NCBI GenBank assembly: GCA_015698045.1
Contig: BLAL01000262.1
Location: 188,501 to 252,500 of the forward strand
Source of the DNA: Rhizophagus clarus
Lineage: Eukaryota > Glomeromycota > Glomeromycetes > Glomerales > Glomeraceae
Direction of reading: 5' to 3'
Length of the DNA: 64,000 bases
Numbering within the stretch: the first letter of the stretch is position 1; every line of letters starts with the position of its first letter. The position numbers were made by a program, and so were the translations under genes. Of the stretch, positions 48,458 to 59,019 are shown one piece after another. The notes under the pieces were generated by a model. That model saw only the letters and a list, made by a program, of their open reading frames with translations, made no database searches and was not told where the DNA came from.

Positions 48458-49224
48458 TTCATAATTTGCGTAACAATCGGAGCAACTTTTGCAAATCTGC
48501 GTTTTGATACCATAGGTAAGTGGGTCAATCTTTAACCAAACAGGCTAAAACTTTTACTGATAAAACTTGGACATTAGATCTATATTATCCATGCATTAAT
48601 TATAACAGTTATGAAGTATAAATAATTGCTAGAAGTTGTTGACTAACAAAATTTTTAGTAAAAATGTCTTGCAATTTTTTATTAATAAAAGTGTGAACCA
48701 GAAGGCTCAAAATTTATATTTATATACATTTTGATATATATTAACGGATTTTTTAAAAAAAAGTAATATAAAAAAATAAATTTATTCCTATTTTAAGATT
48801 AACAGTTTACTTTTCATAAAAAAAATTTCCAATTTTTTTAAATTTTCCCAATCGACAACTTTTAAGAATTATTTGCGAAATTATAGGTTTTACAAATATT
48901 ACAATTAATACTTGGATAAAATAAATCCAATGTCAGAGTTCTTTCAGTAAAAATTTCAGCCAAATCGGTTAAAAATTGACCGATTTACCTATGTAAGAAA
49001 CGCAGATTTCACAATTTTTTAAATTTTTGCCAATTGACAACTTTTAAGAATTATTTGCGAAATTATAGGTTTTACAAGTGTTACAACTAATACCTGAATA
49101 AAATAGATCCAATTTCAGAGTTTTCTCAGTAAAAATTTCAGTAAAATTGGATAAAAACTGACTGATTTACCTATGTAAGAAACGCAGATTTTAATGGTGC
49201 TCCGATTGTTACACAAATTACGAA
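48458..49224. mobile_element. TTAA-flanked TIR element inserted in the 65-bp repeat
   Basis: The ends are TTCATAATTTGCGTAACAAT (left) and its complement TTCGTAATTTGTGTAACAAT (right, reversed), continuing through CGGAGCA. TTAA flanks both sides (48,454-48,457 and 49,225-49,228). The intact repeat units read GTTTAAATTATTTATA across the same point, which fixes the insertion exactly. Inside is a direct duplication of about 180 bases (CGACAACTTTTAAGAATTAT at 48,853 and CAATTGACAACTTTTAAGAA at 49,030, each ending CTATGTAAGAAACGCAGATT). A TTAA target points to a piggyBac-like mechanism (inference). No transposase frame. Confidence 0.8.
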
Positions 49225-49742
49225 TTAAATTATTTATATAGATGTACAGTACAGTACAGTAAATTAAAGTTTAAAAATGATAAAATTTTACAGTAATCCA
49301 TATATTTACACATAATGACTAAATTAAATTCAAATAAAAAAAATAATTTTTTTTATATACATACACAACTTATATTCGAGATTTTTTTTTTCATATATAA
49401 ACGACTTCTTTTCTCTTCAATTTTTGTTCAAGAGAACAAAAAAAAAATATAGAAACAATAATTTTTAAACCGAAATTTCTATTTAATAAATTTTTTAACA
49501 TATATACACTGTATAATAACCTACTTTTTTTTTTATAATAAATAATTACGAATTTTTTTATCATTAAGTCGGTTTGATCACACTTCTGAATAATTAAAAA
49601 AAAAAAATTTTTTTTTTTGCTCTCATTCAAAGAAAAGAATCCTTTGAAATATCTCTTCTTAAAAAACAAATTAAAATATAAAGAAAGGTTCATCCTTTTT
49701 TATTTATATTTATATATATATTGTACTTATTCTCGTCTGTAT

Positions 49743-49748
49743 TATAAA
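49743..49748 (+). promoter_or_regulatory. TATA box candidate of copy C
   Basis: TATAAA 125 bases before the ATG, followed by a C/T-rich leader with repeated CTTACTTCT words. It is unrelated to the promoter segment of copies A and B. Confidence 0.4.
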
Positions 49749-49872
49749 CAAAATCCCTTTTTTAAAAAAAAATACGTTTTTGTTCTTAAATATTTCTTTT
49801 TTTTTTTTTTTTTACTTTCTTACTTCTCTTACTTCTCTTACCACTTTACTTTCGCATTTATATACGAACAAA

Positions 49873-50577
49873 ATGACTTCAACTTCCGTAAGGTAAGTAA
49901 CTATAATCGACTTTCATCTTTTTATTCTTTCTTTCACGTTCTTATTTATTTTCATCCATCTTTTATCCTCGGCGTTTTTGTTTCACCCTCTCGTTCATCT
50001 TCCATTTCAACTTCTCAATAGTAGTAACGTTGCTTACGAAACCAATTTGCAAACAGCTGCCACACAAGCGTACAATACACCTTTCTCGTATAGCAATAAC
50101 GACGATAACCCGATTTCTGATCAGCAACCCATGTTAAATGATAATGTTAATTATTGTCCTGATTATAACCATCAACAATCTAATGTCACTTCACCTAAAC
50201 ATGATCATCAGCTACAATATCAATACACTCAGCAACCTGGCATTTCTAACAACAATGTTACTATTACTCCTAACCATAATGACCATCACAAGTATCAACA
50301 ATCCACGTCCAATGTTGCTTCGAGCAATAACGTTACTTCTGGTAATAATCACCACGATTCAAGCAATACCTCTCATTATAACTATCAGCAACCCACACCA
50401 AATCAAAACCAACATAATCCTGATTTTCTTCCTCTGCTTAATCATTCTGGTATTAGTATTAATTCTATTAGTTTTCCTCATGCAACTATTATCATTCTTC
50501 CTACAACAAATTCAGATAGTCAAAACCAGCTTCAGCAAATTCTTGCTCATTTAAATCATTCTTCAACAAATTCCTGA
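49873..50577 (+). CDS. N/Q-rich family protein, copy C, spliced (191 aa)
   Basis: Family member of unknown function. Exon 1 is 49,873-49,892 (MTSTSV plus two bases), the intron is 49,893-50,021 (donor GTAAGT, acceptor CAATAG), and exon 2 is 50,022-50,577. The splice keeps the long frame open and supplies the only ATG start; read without splicing, the long frame would begin at a TTG inside the intron. An AG three bases on would give a one-residue-shorter form. In the spliced protein SDQQPML is at 39-45, a long Asn/His/Gln/Ser region at 46-138, LPLLNHSGISINS at 143-155, ATIIILP at 161-167, SQNQLQQILAHLNHSSTNS at 173-191. The usual TRF end and stop are missing through a small deletion, and the frame ends in what is 3' flank in the other copies. 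It is the longest member and has its own promoter and leader. Confidence 0.8.
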
Positions 50578-50649
50578 TGTTCAACAGAAAAAAAAGGATT
50601 TTTTTCGACCGTATACATTATAAGAAAATCTAAAATTAAAAAAAAAAAA

Positions 50650-50690
50650 GAAAAAAAGAACAAACAAAAACAAAAACAAAAACAAAAAAA
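50650..50690. repeat. (CAAAAA)n microsatellite
   Basis: About five consecutive CAAAAA units following an A-rich run, shortly after copy C. Confidence 0.85.
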
Positions 50691-50711
50691 TTTGTTATTA
50701 CATTCATAATA

Positions 50712-50803
50712 CAAAGTGAAGTTCGATAAACCGAATTTTTAATCTCGATATACCGGATTTTTGAAAATTATACTACTAGTTCGGTATATCGAATTTCATT
50801 GTG
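50712..50803. mobile_element. 92-bp MITE, TA target duplication
   Basis: The left end is CAAAGTGAAGTTCGATAAAC and the right end reversed is CACAATGAAATTCGATATAC, with TA at 50,710-50,711 and 50,804-50,805. The internal ATATACCGGA and TTCGGTATAT words match the ACCGAA group of elements in this window. Confidence 0.8.
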
Positions 50804-51469
50804 TATTAAATTATTTTTATTTTTATTTATTTTTACATAATGTAAATTTTATTATAGTAAATAAGTTTCTGAAAAGAAAATCAAAATAAAAAAAAAAAAT
50901 ATTTATTTTGTTATTTAAGAAAATTTTTTACCAAACTGAACCTAATTAATGATTTTCTCTTTGAAAATATTATTAATTTCTCAGAACTTTACAAACTTTA
51001 GTTTAATTCATAATTCAATTTTATTTTTTATAAAAAAAAAAAAAATTGATCGAATTTAAAAAAAATTATTTATTACTACTATAATAAAATTTTCTAATTT
51101 TTTCCTCTCCACCTTATACTTTAATTAAAGTCACGTGATTTTCGTCCGTTTTTTACAAATCACGGTATTAAACTACCATTATATTATATTAATACAATTT
51201 ATTTATAAACTAGTGAATACATCATGATTAATTATTCAATCAATTTAATCCAGTTATAATTTTAAAATCTTCATTATTCAAATAAATTGTTGTTTTTGAC
51301 GATAAACTAATTTATAATTTGAATTTCTCATCTACGTCTATACTAATAATATTAGAGAAAATTGTTAATATAATATATATATTTGTAAACCATAAAAAAA
51401 AGATATTTTGTCGATTTAAAGGATCTTCCGAAGAGGTTAATGATGATTTTGTATTATGAATATTAAGTG

Positions 51470-52400
51470 TCCCATCATAGATGCTATTATTGAATCTTTC
51501 CAAGATTAACTAACTCAATATTTGAGAAAGCTAAATAAGTAATAAAACGTTTATATTACTAGAAATTTCAACAAAACATGCAAATAATCATTAAATGTCA
51601 AACTTACATTTTCTATTATAACAGTCCTAACAGATTGTAAATTAATAGAATTTTGACAATATCTAAACGAGTTCGACAAATTCGGTCTTACATTACTCGA
51701 ATCTTTTGATGTAATTCCTTTTTTCTCAACATATTTGCTACCTCATTGATCGTTAATTTGCAGGCCTTCAAACGCCGACATCGCCTCTTCACAATCATAC
51801 TCGGATTCTTTAAATTTTCATTAATTAGTACGCGAAAAGCATTTTTATTAATGTAATATTATTATACTGACAAACCTGTAAATATTATTGAGTAATAAAA
51901 TTGGTGGTTACGTAACTACGTAATGATCAGTCCTAGATGTATAGTGTAATGGCGATGGCTTTTTAGGAAGTCGGATTATCCGGAAAGTACATTTTTGCTG
52001 CCTCTTGATACACATCCTAATGAATAATGTCATAAAGACTATATATTTAACCAAAAATTACTCTTATCTGATTCTTAATTTTTTTTATTACCAATAATTA
52101 ACATACCACTCTCCAAATATTGATCTCTCAGTTAGTTATAGGAGATAGACTCATCATAAGACGAACGAGTTGAAAACTGGAAACCCCGCATAAAAGTGAA
52201 TCCTATGTTTAAGTATCGTACGAGAGAATAAACATTTCCTTAATTTTTTAAAGTATTGACCAACAAATGTACTTAATCGTAACAGATAATATTAAACATA
52301 TCATAAATCATCTTAAACTTACTATATTATTCGTTCCAACTTCCATAAAACTATTTTCAAATCTAGCTCCATCTTCATCACGCAATGATAAAATCAGCAT
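51470..52400. repeat. Duplicated block C, copy 2
   Basis: Direct copy of 29,400-30,130, sitting downstream of family copy C as the other copy sits downstream of B. Landmarks are TCAATATTTGAGAA, GCCGACATCGCCTCTTCACA, GAGATAGACTCATCATAAGA and CGAACGAGTTGAAA. Confidence 0.75.
52323..52394 (-). pseudogene. Isolated exon relic of the 30-kb gene
   Basis: The minus strand reads LSLRDEDGARFENSFMEVG and then TNNI, followed by an intact donor GTAAGT. It aligns with the last exon region at 30,072-30,150, which has a one-base deletion and GTAAAT instead of the donor. No other exon of the gene is found here; a transposon (52,481) lies just upstream of the exon. Confidence 0.5.
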
Positions 52401-52480
52401 TATTGTTACTGACTCATCATCGAAAGACAATATATAAAAAAAATTCTATTTTTAAAATATTAAATAAATTATGTATTTAA

Positions 52481-53157
52481 TTCATGATCCGTCTCCAAAC
52501 CAGTGAAACTACTAAACATTTCGGTGAATTATTTTTACAAATTAGCAGGAAATTTAAATAGGAGAATAAAATATAAAGCACAGGAAAAGTGGAATGAACT
52601 TACAAAATTAGTAGAGTAGTTTAGAAGAATCTGACATTCCAAAACTAGACTATCTATGATTGGCAGAACGAATAATTTTAATACCTTTTTTTTATTTTGT
52701 TTTATGTTTATAACTTTTAAAACAATATTTACCGGCATTTAAATAATATTTTTAGTACAAAATATCAATTTTGTGATTGTTACACTTCTTGTAATTCATA
52801 ATTATAGCGTTTTTAAAGGCTGGAATCCAGCGTTGCCAAAGAAAAAAAAAAATTTTTTATAAAAATCCTAAAAATCCCTTAAAAATTCTTTCAGTTTTAA
52901 GCAATTTGGGTTACACTATTTTTCAGCCTGGGTTGTAATACAAATTTTGAATAGCTACTTTTTCAGACAATTTTTTTAATATTGAAAAATATACTGTATG
53001 TTGATCAAACTTGTGAAAACTCGCAAATTTGTCATTCGGAACAAACATTATTCTGTAATGCTTAAAAAAAAAAATCTGGGTAATTGGTCCAACAACCATT
53101 TAAGGGATAATTGATTTGTAAAAATAGTTTTTCATTTGTTCGGAGACGGATCACGAA
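52481..53157. mobile_element. TIR element, TTCRTGATCCGTCTCC ends
   Basis: The left end is TTCATGATCCGTCTCCAAAC and the right end reversed is TTCGTGATCCGTCTCCGAAC, with GTGAAACT/ATGAAAAACT continuing. The flanks are TTAA on the left and TTAT on the right. The TTCRT start and TTAA-like flank resemble the element at 48,458, so both may use the same transposase. No coding frame. Confidence 0.72.
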
Positions 53158-53268
53158 TTATTATAAGTATGTAAGCAAGTAAAATATGCTTAAATTGTAA
53201 CTTTTTTCTTCTGGCCATAATTAACATTACAGTCAGCTTTCCATAAATGCACCCTTTAGAAGCTTATA

Positions 53269-53711
53269 CGGTCGGCCCGCTTTATAATGAACTCGCGTTA
53301 TACCGAATTTTACAACAAAACTAATTTTCAGTATAACAAAAATTCTCGTTATACAGAACTAATATTACTGACTAATATTACTAATTAGCTATGTACCGTA
53401 TAACGAGGTAAAATTTATGGATAAGAAATTCGTTAACATAATGGGAAATCTGGTATGGGAAATTTGGTATTTGTACTATATGACACACAAATTGAGAAAA
53501 AAATCTGGTATTGATATAAAAAAAAATTCGATGTAATGCGAGTCATTTAATATATATATTTTTTATATCAATACTAAATTTTTTTTCTCAATTTGTGTCA
53601 TATAGTACAAATACCAAATTTCCCATACCAGATTTCCCATTATATAAACGAATTTCTTATAACGAAGCCCTTTTCTTCTGGACAAAAATTCGTTATAAGG
53701 CGAGCCGGCTG
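53269..53711. mobile_element. pogo-like MITE with a long internal palindrome
   Basis: The left end is CGGTCGGCCCGCTTTATAAT and the right end reversed is CAGCCGGCTCGCCTTATAAC, with TA at 53,267-53,268 and 53,712-53,713. Both arms then carry GAAATTCGTT and a nearly perfect inverted repeat of about 84 bases each (53,440-53,522 and about 53,560-53,641), starting AATGGGAAATCTGGTATGGG. Transcribed, it would form a long double-stranded RNA. No frame. Confidence 0.85.
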
Positions 53712-54414
53712 TAACTTCTATAATTATTTACTCTTTAAATAATGGACATCCTCTTTAAGTGTACCGGTTTGAAAATTATGTGACTTGAAGAGCTGAAGAG
53801 AAGGTGCGTTTATAGAAATAATCTGAACTGTGTGCAATAGCTTCACGTTCGTGTAGAATTTACCGAGTTTATGACGGATTTATCAGGTTTATCTTGACAG
53901 CAACAGACCTCATGTTAAGATGAATGATTCATTTTCCGATATCAGGTAAGATTCCTCTGATCGTATGCTCTTTGTATTTACATTCGATACTTAATCCCAC
54001 TGCTTTTCGATCTTAGACGATTGAATACTGACGTTAGAAACTATACTCTTCAATCTATTAGAAGTGTACATACTTATCTTTAGTGTTTAACATTAAGATA
54101 AAAGGCAAAAAGAATTTATCAGTTATTAATTTATGATAATCGAAAAAAAAAGTTGGAAAACCGGTTTGTATGAAAAAGTATTAACCGAAAATGTTAAATT
54201 TTCATTTTGAAAGGTGATCTACACCAACAGCAAGTCGCACGAAAGATAGTTAAGGAGAGAATTTCTTTCTAATGGTTTAACGATTTCAACAATTCTTTTA
54301 TTGTAGTAAAAAATGAGAAAATTAATTTATGCGAATTGTAAAAAAAATTTTCATATTATCACATTAGAAATAACCCGCTTATTCGCATCGAATCATATTA
54401 TTGGAAAAATCGCA

Positions 54415-54530
54415 TATCGATATTCAAATCAGCTTTAGGAAATTCTCGATTATTTAAATCATTCTTCAACATAAACTCGGTTTCAGCAATAAATTTATAG
54501 TGTTCAAAGAATAGAATTTTTCGTATACAG
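54415..54530 (+). pseudogene. N/Q-rich family relic F (3' end and flank)
   Basis: ATATTCAAATCAGCTTTAGG through AAATTCTCGATTATTTAAAT and CATTCTTCAACATAAACTCG aligns with the QNQLQQILAHLNHSS codons of copies B and C, then with their 3' flank (AATAAATTTATAGTGTTCAA). It has an early TAA, and no upstream part of the gene is present. AATAAA is retained. Confidence 0.7.
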
Positions 54531-54684
54531 TATTATATTATTTTCTTACACAATGGTTATCATAGTTACCAATATCGTACTAGACATATATAACCCTATT
54601 GCCGAAATAAACTGTGACTGTTGTATATTTTAGAATTTTTTAATAAATAATAATTTTTAACAATTGAAAAAGAACTATACATTC

Positions 54685-54842
54685 TTGAAAATTATTATTA
54701 GTCGTAGACTCGTAGCACGCGGCTTAGTCTAATCGTTGTAAAAAATGAAATTCTTATGAATAGTTGAAAATTATTATTAGTCGTAGACTCGTAGCACGCG
54801 GCTTAGTCTAATCGTTGTAAAAAATGAAATTCTTATGAATAG
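54685..54842. repeat. Perfect 79-bp tandem duplication
   Basis: Two consecutive identical units, each starting TTGAAAATTATTATTAGTCG and ending TTCTTATGAATAG. I found no difference between them, so the event is recent. The start of the unit overlaps the segment shared with 31,752. Confidence 0.92.
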
Positions 54843-55572
54843 ACAAAAAAATTTTTTCCTTCTCATACTAAAATGATATAAGAGAGGCATTAATTAAATC
54901 GAATAAATTCAAAAATATAAAATAAAAATAGAGACAGATAAGATAAAATGAAATTAAATGAAATGAAAAGTAAAGTGGTTTAAACTTAAATTATATCATA
55001 TAACTGAAATTAAATAAATTAAAATAAATAAAAATAAAAAATCATTTAAATGTTCATCACAGTGATAAAATTATTTAAAAGATATGGGGAAATCTTTCAA
55101 GGCTTCCCTTTACTTTTTACTAGAACTCCAAATAGCCGCTAATGTTTTGAAAATTGGTAAAATACTTGAATTATAAAAATAAAACTAACAAAATATAAAT
55201 TATGAAAATTATGATAAATTCTTGCTTAGTTGAATAGTTGTATCAGAATAATTATTATCTTCTTTGAATGCATAAATTAATTTTTGTAAATTTTTGGCTT
55301 GAAGATCCTTAATGAAAAGAATATATGCATAAACTTAAAACTACGTTGTTAATATAGTGTGAGAACCATTAGCTTACCGAACTTATAGTACTGTAAAAAC
55401 TAAAATCTCATTATTTGTTTTATACTCATACTATATTAGATTTTCCGATTTTTAATTAGTGATCGATATTGTTCTGTATACTAAATTATTAATTTGACGA
55501 TCATATTAAGCAACCAACATTTGGTTAGCTTTAATGTTATTAAGTATGGTTAACAGTATCAAATTCTTGACA

Positions 55573-55674
55573 ATCACATACACGACTAACACGAGATCGA
55601 CAACAAATCTAAAATCTCGACAATCCAAAATCCTGACAATCTAAGATCCCCAACAATCAAAAATCCCGAAATGG
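55573..55674. repeat. Fragment of the AATCCCGA repeat element
   Basis: Repeated CTCGACAATCCAAAATCCTG, ACAATCTAAGATCCC and AAAATCCCGAAATG words. The vocabulary is that of the arms of the foldback at 58,162. Confidence 0.55.
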
Positions 55675-55776
55675 TTTATTCAGACAAGTTGATTAACCTA
55701 ATAAAATTTAAGATTAATTATTATAATATATATCATATCGCAACGAATTATTTATTATAAACTACATTTATTTCTA

Positions 55777-56162
55777 TGGTGGCTATCATCTATAAATTAC
55801 AGAGTCCGAAATTTTTAGAAATTTGATAATTTAAATTGTGTAACCTATTTTATTATACTTCATTTAAAGATAATTTTTGCGTAAGCGGAAAATATTCCAT
55901 GGTATTTTATGGAATCCGTAAAATTTCCATGAAAAATAGTCCAAAATTTTCATTATCACATATTGAAATTACCTATTTCTGATCCTTGATATCACTTAAT
56001 ATTATTATTAAATAAACCGATAGAAATGTGCAGTTCATGTTGTTCTATCATTTTATCGGTTCAGTTTTTCTTATATCACTTAGTTCATGATTTATAGAAG
56101 TTTGGAATCACATAATATTAGTGTGGTTTATAGGTGATAACGTTTATAGGTAATAGCCACCA
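55777..56162. mobile_element. 386-bp MITE, TGGTGGCTAT ends, TA target duplication
   Basis: The left end is TGGTGGCTATCATCTATAAA and the right end reversed is TGGTGGCTATTACCTATAAA, flanked by TA at 55,775-55,776 and 56,163-56,164. No frame. A lone end of the same family is at 47,895. Confidence 0.82.
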
Positions 56163-56450
56163 TACACTTTTGTTTAATGTTTATTGATATTATTTATTAA
56201 TTTGTAAACTATATCTTAAAAGCCATTATTACCCAATTCTTTACAATAAACTAATAATTTTTTTTTTATTCAATAAATTAAAAATTAATGCATTTTTTTT
56301 TTTAAAAAAAATGTTCTATCATAAACCACCAAATAAGTAATCGCAAATAATTATAAAGAAATATTGTGGGCAATTCCATGAAAATGAAAGCAATTGAAAA
56401 AAAAAAATTTGTTTGTATAAAAACTATAAAAAAAAAGTAGAGTATTTTAT

Positions 56451-56830
56451 CGTTATCCAGTTTAAAAATCGTTAAAAAAAAATAATTTTTTTTAATTATT
56501 CGGTTAAAAAATAAATTATTGATTAATAAATTTTTTTAATTATCTGATTTAATAAACCGTTAAATTAATTTTTCTTAATGGTTACTAATGCTTAATCAAA
56601 AATTATTTTAACTATCCAGTTTAATAAACCGTTAAAAAAAATAAATTATTAAATTATTCGGTTTAATAGACCGTAAAAAAAAAAATATATAAATATTCAA
56701 TTTAAAATTTTTTTTTGATTATTCCGTTTAATAAACTGTTAAAAAAAATTTTTTTAGAAAAAAATAAATTATTAATCCATTAAAAAAAAAAAATGGTTAT
56801 TAATCCGTCAAAAAATAAAAAACGACATCA
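56451..56830. repeat. Degenerate array around GGTTTAATAAACCGTTAAAA
   Basis: At least six loose copies of a unit of roughly 45-75 bases containing ATTATTCGGTTTAATAAACC and CGTTAAAAAAAATAAATTAT. GGTTTAATAAACC is itself palindromic. Spacing is irregular, so it is an old or unstable array. Confidence 0.65.
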
Positions 56831-57250
56831 ATACTTTTTCAATTGATCGTTTTAATAAAAATAACATTTTTTTTTTTTAAATTATTTTTTTATTAATCGT
56901 TTTGAACGTTTATCAAATCTCATCCGATAAATGAGTATTAGATACAGCATGTATACTAACTAATCTATCATAGGGAGACAGTCCCCCTTAAATAAGCGCA
57001 TATTCTAGTTTGTAATGTCAATCAAATTCAAAGTACGCGATTTGTATGTACTGTAGATCAATAGATTCGTCTAAAAAAACACTAAAAAGAAAAATGAATA
57101 TGATCAGGACTTAAAATTTTCATGTGATTTGTTGATCTCCAAATTTTCATTTCGCTGATCTTTTTTATCTAAAAAGAAATAAATGGCAAACACATGTTTA
57201 ACATATTTCACATAAGATTCAGATAACCCTATATGTAAAAAACACACACA

Positions 57251-57258
57251 TATATATA
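57251..57258 (+). promoter_or_regulatory. TATA-type element before the secreted protein gene
   Basis: TATATATA after a CA-rich run, 86 bases before the ATG at 57,337. Confidence 0.4.
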
Positions 57259-57336
57259 CCCTATGTGATTGAAATAAAGAACAAAAATTACTTTTAAAAA
57301 ACTAGCAAGTTAGCGAAAATACTTTGCACGCTCACC

Positions 57337-57809
57337 ATGAAGTATTCCAAAATTTTTTTCAACCTTACCATCTCCATCATCCTTTTCCTAGCGATTCACA
57401 TAGCTAAAGGTAAAGCTTTTGAATATTTATAGCAAAGTATTTGTCTTTCCCTGTTCTAATAAAATTTCATCTATTTTATCAATATAAATAATGACTAGCA
57501 TATCATATACAGGTATTTTCTACTTTGATTAGTAGTCAAGACTGTTGGGGGTGGGTACTTGACCCTAATAATGGTAAAGTGTATTACGACACTGGTCGCA
57601 TAAATTGTACCGGCACTTGTAAAATACTTGATTATAACAGTCCACCACCAGATGGGACGTTTGGAGTTCAAATACACGAGTATAAGATCGCTAAGGATGT
57701 GCAAGGTGATCAAGATACTTGTTATGAAGTGAGTGGTTCTGAAGCTACTTGGTATCTTGATGTAGTAGATTGTAATAAATTTCCTGGAGTTAGTCCTTGC
57801 CCTTCTTAA
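57337..57809 (+). CDS. Secreted small cysteine-containing protein (127 aa, 2 exons)
   Basis: Exon 1 is 57,337-57,409 (ATG in context TCACCATGA), the intron is 57,410-57,498 (GTAAAG to GACTAG), and exon 2 is 57,499-57,809. Among the nearby AG sites this acceptor keeps the frame; the others I tested run into stops. Residues 1-25 form a clear signal peptide (basic start, hydrophobic ISIILFLAIHI, Ala-Lys-Ala at 23-25). The mature part has six Cys at 40, 61, 65, 99, 116 and 125, a Trp/Tyr-rich CWGWVLDPNNGKVYYDTG segment, and ends FPGVSPCPS. There is no membrane anchor after the signal. The product should be exported; six Cys could form three disulphides (inference). I do not recognise a family. 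Small secreted proteins of this build are candidate symbiosis effectors in mycorrhizal fungi, but nothing here proves that role. Confidence 0.8.
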
Positions 57810-58161
57810 TTTGCCATAATTAGTGTTAGACCTTATTTTATCTAATTTATAAACTTTTACTATTTCCGTTAAAAATTTTTGGATATTAATGTATTTATTT
57901 TTTCCCCTTTAACATGATTTTTAACAATTATACAATCATTATGTATCCATTTATCCAATAATAATCATTTTTCTCGTCGATCATTCAACTATTAATAAAC
58001 GTAATTTCTAAATTTTATTCGGAACATTTTTTTGAAGGTATTTTTTAAACCATTCAATGTTACTATGTTATTATTATAATGTGGTTTACAAATAAGACTG
58101 GTGATAATCATTAGGACCGGTGACATTACATATATACATACATGTACAGTACTACAAATGG

Positions 58162-58872
58162 GATCCGTCTAAAATCCTGAAACTCGAAATCCCGACAGTA
58201 CTGTACACTATCCCGACATCCTAAATCCCAGAATGCTAAAATCCTGAAATGCCATAATCCCGAACTCCATAATCCCAACAAAGTCTAAATTCTGAAATCT
58301 CATAACCCAAGAAATCCTGACATTTCATAATACCGAAATGCAAAATCCTGAATTTTATAATAATTTCATAATCCCGAATTTCATAAATTCTTCGTGATGA
58401 GCAACGACAAAAATAAAGAAAAAAAAAAACTTAATAGAGCGTGAAAAAAATATAATGACAGTTTTTAATGATCGTGCAAACCGTCAGTTTCGGTGATGGT
58501 GGAATTTCTCTCAATACTTTTATAAAAAGTCAATTTAAAAATAATACATGTTTATGCCAATTTTTCAAACAAAACAAAATAATTAAAGTTAAACGAATAT
58601 CATGATTTTTATTATGTTATTTTACTAATAAAATTTTGGTATTATTAAATTTCGGGATTTTGAATTTCGGGATTTTGTCTTTCGGCGTTATGATTATAAA
58701 ATTTCGGTATTGTGATATATTGTGATACTTTCGGGTTTATAAAATTCGAGATTGTGATCTTTTGGGATTATATCAATTCGTTATGCCATTTCAGGATTTT
58801 GGCATTTCGGGATTTAGAGTGTCAGGATAATGTAATATCGGGATTTCAAGTTTCGGGATTTCGTACCAGATC
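58162..58872. mobile_element. Large foldback with arrays of AATCCCGAAAT words
   Basis: The left arm (to about 58,390) is built from variable 10-14-base words such as AAATCCCGACA, AAATCCTGAAATGCC and CATAATCCCGAA. The right arm (from about 58,635) is the inverted form (ATTTCGGGATTTTG). Outer ends are GATCCGTCTAAAATCCTGAA and, reversed, GATCTGGTACGAAATCCCGA. ACAAAT occurs just outside both ends. The loop of about 240 bases is A+T-rich. No frame that could be a transposase. Confidence 0.75.
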
Positions 58873-58971
58873 AATTACAAATCAATTTAAATATCAAGGT
58901 ACGTCCTTATGTGTGTATACAATTAGGAAATTATTATTGTAAATATAGATGATACAGTACTATTTAGTATA

Positions 58972-59017
58972 GGGTTGGATCGGTCTGGCAAAGATCGGTC
59001 TGTACCGGTCCCATCCC
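58972..59017. repeat. G+C-rich palindromic repeat at a gene break
   Basis: GGGTTGGATCGGTCTGG faces TGTACCGGTCCCATCCC with a second GATCGGTCT copy inside. It abuts the point where the Sel1 fragment begins, and the last AG of the palindrome doubles as its apparent splice acceptor. Confidence 0.5.
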
Positions 59018-59019
59018 AG

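Larger units (their letters stand above)
54850..57240. other. Gene-poor, low-complexity interval
   Basis: Very A+T-rich with AAATAAA and GAAATTAAATGAAAT runs; apart from the separately listed elements nothing coding is seen. Confidence 0.6.
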
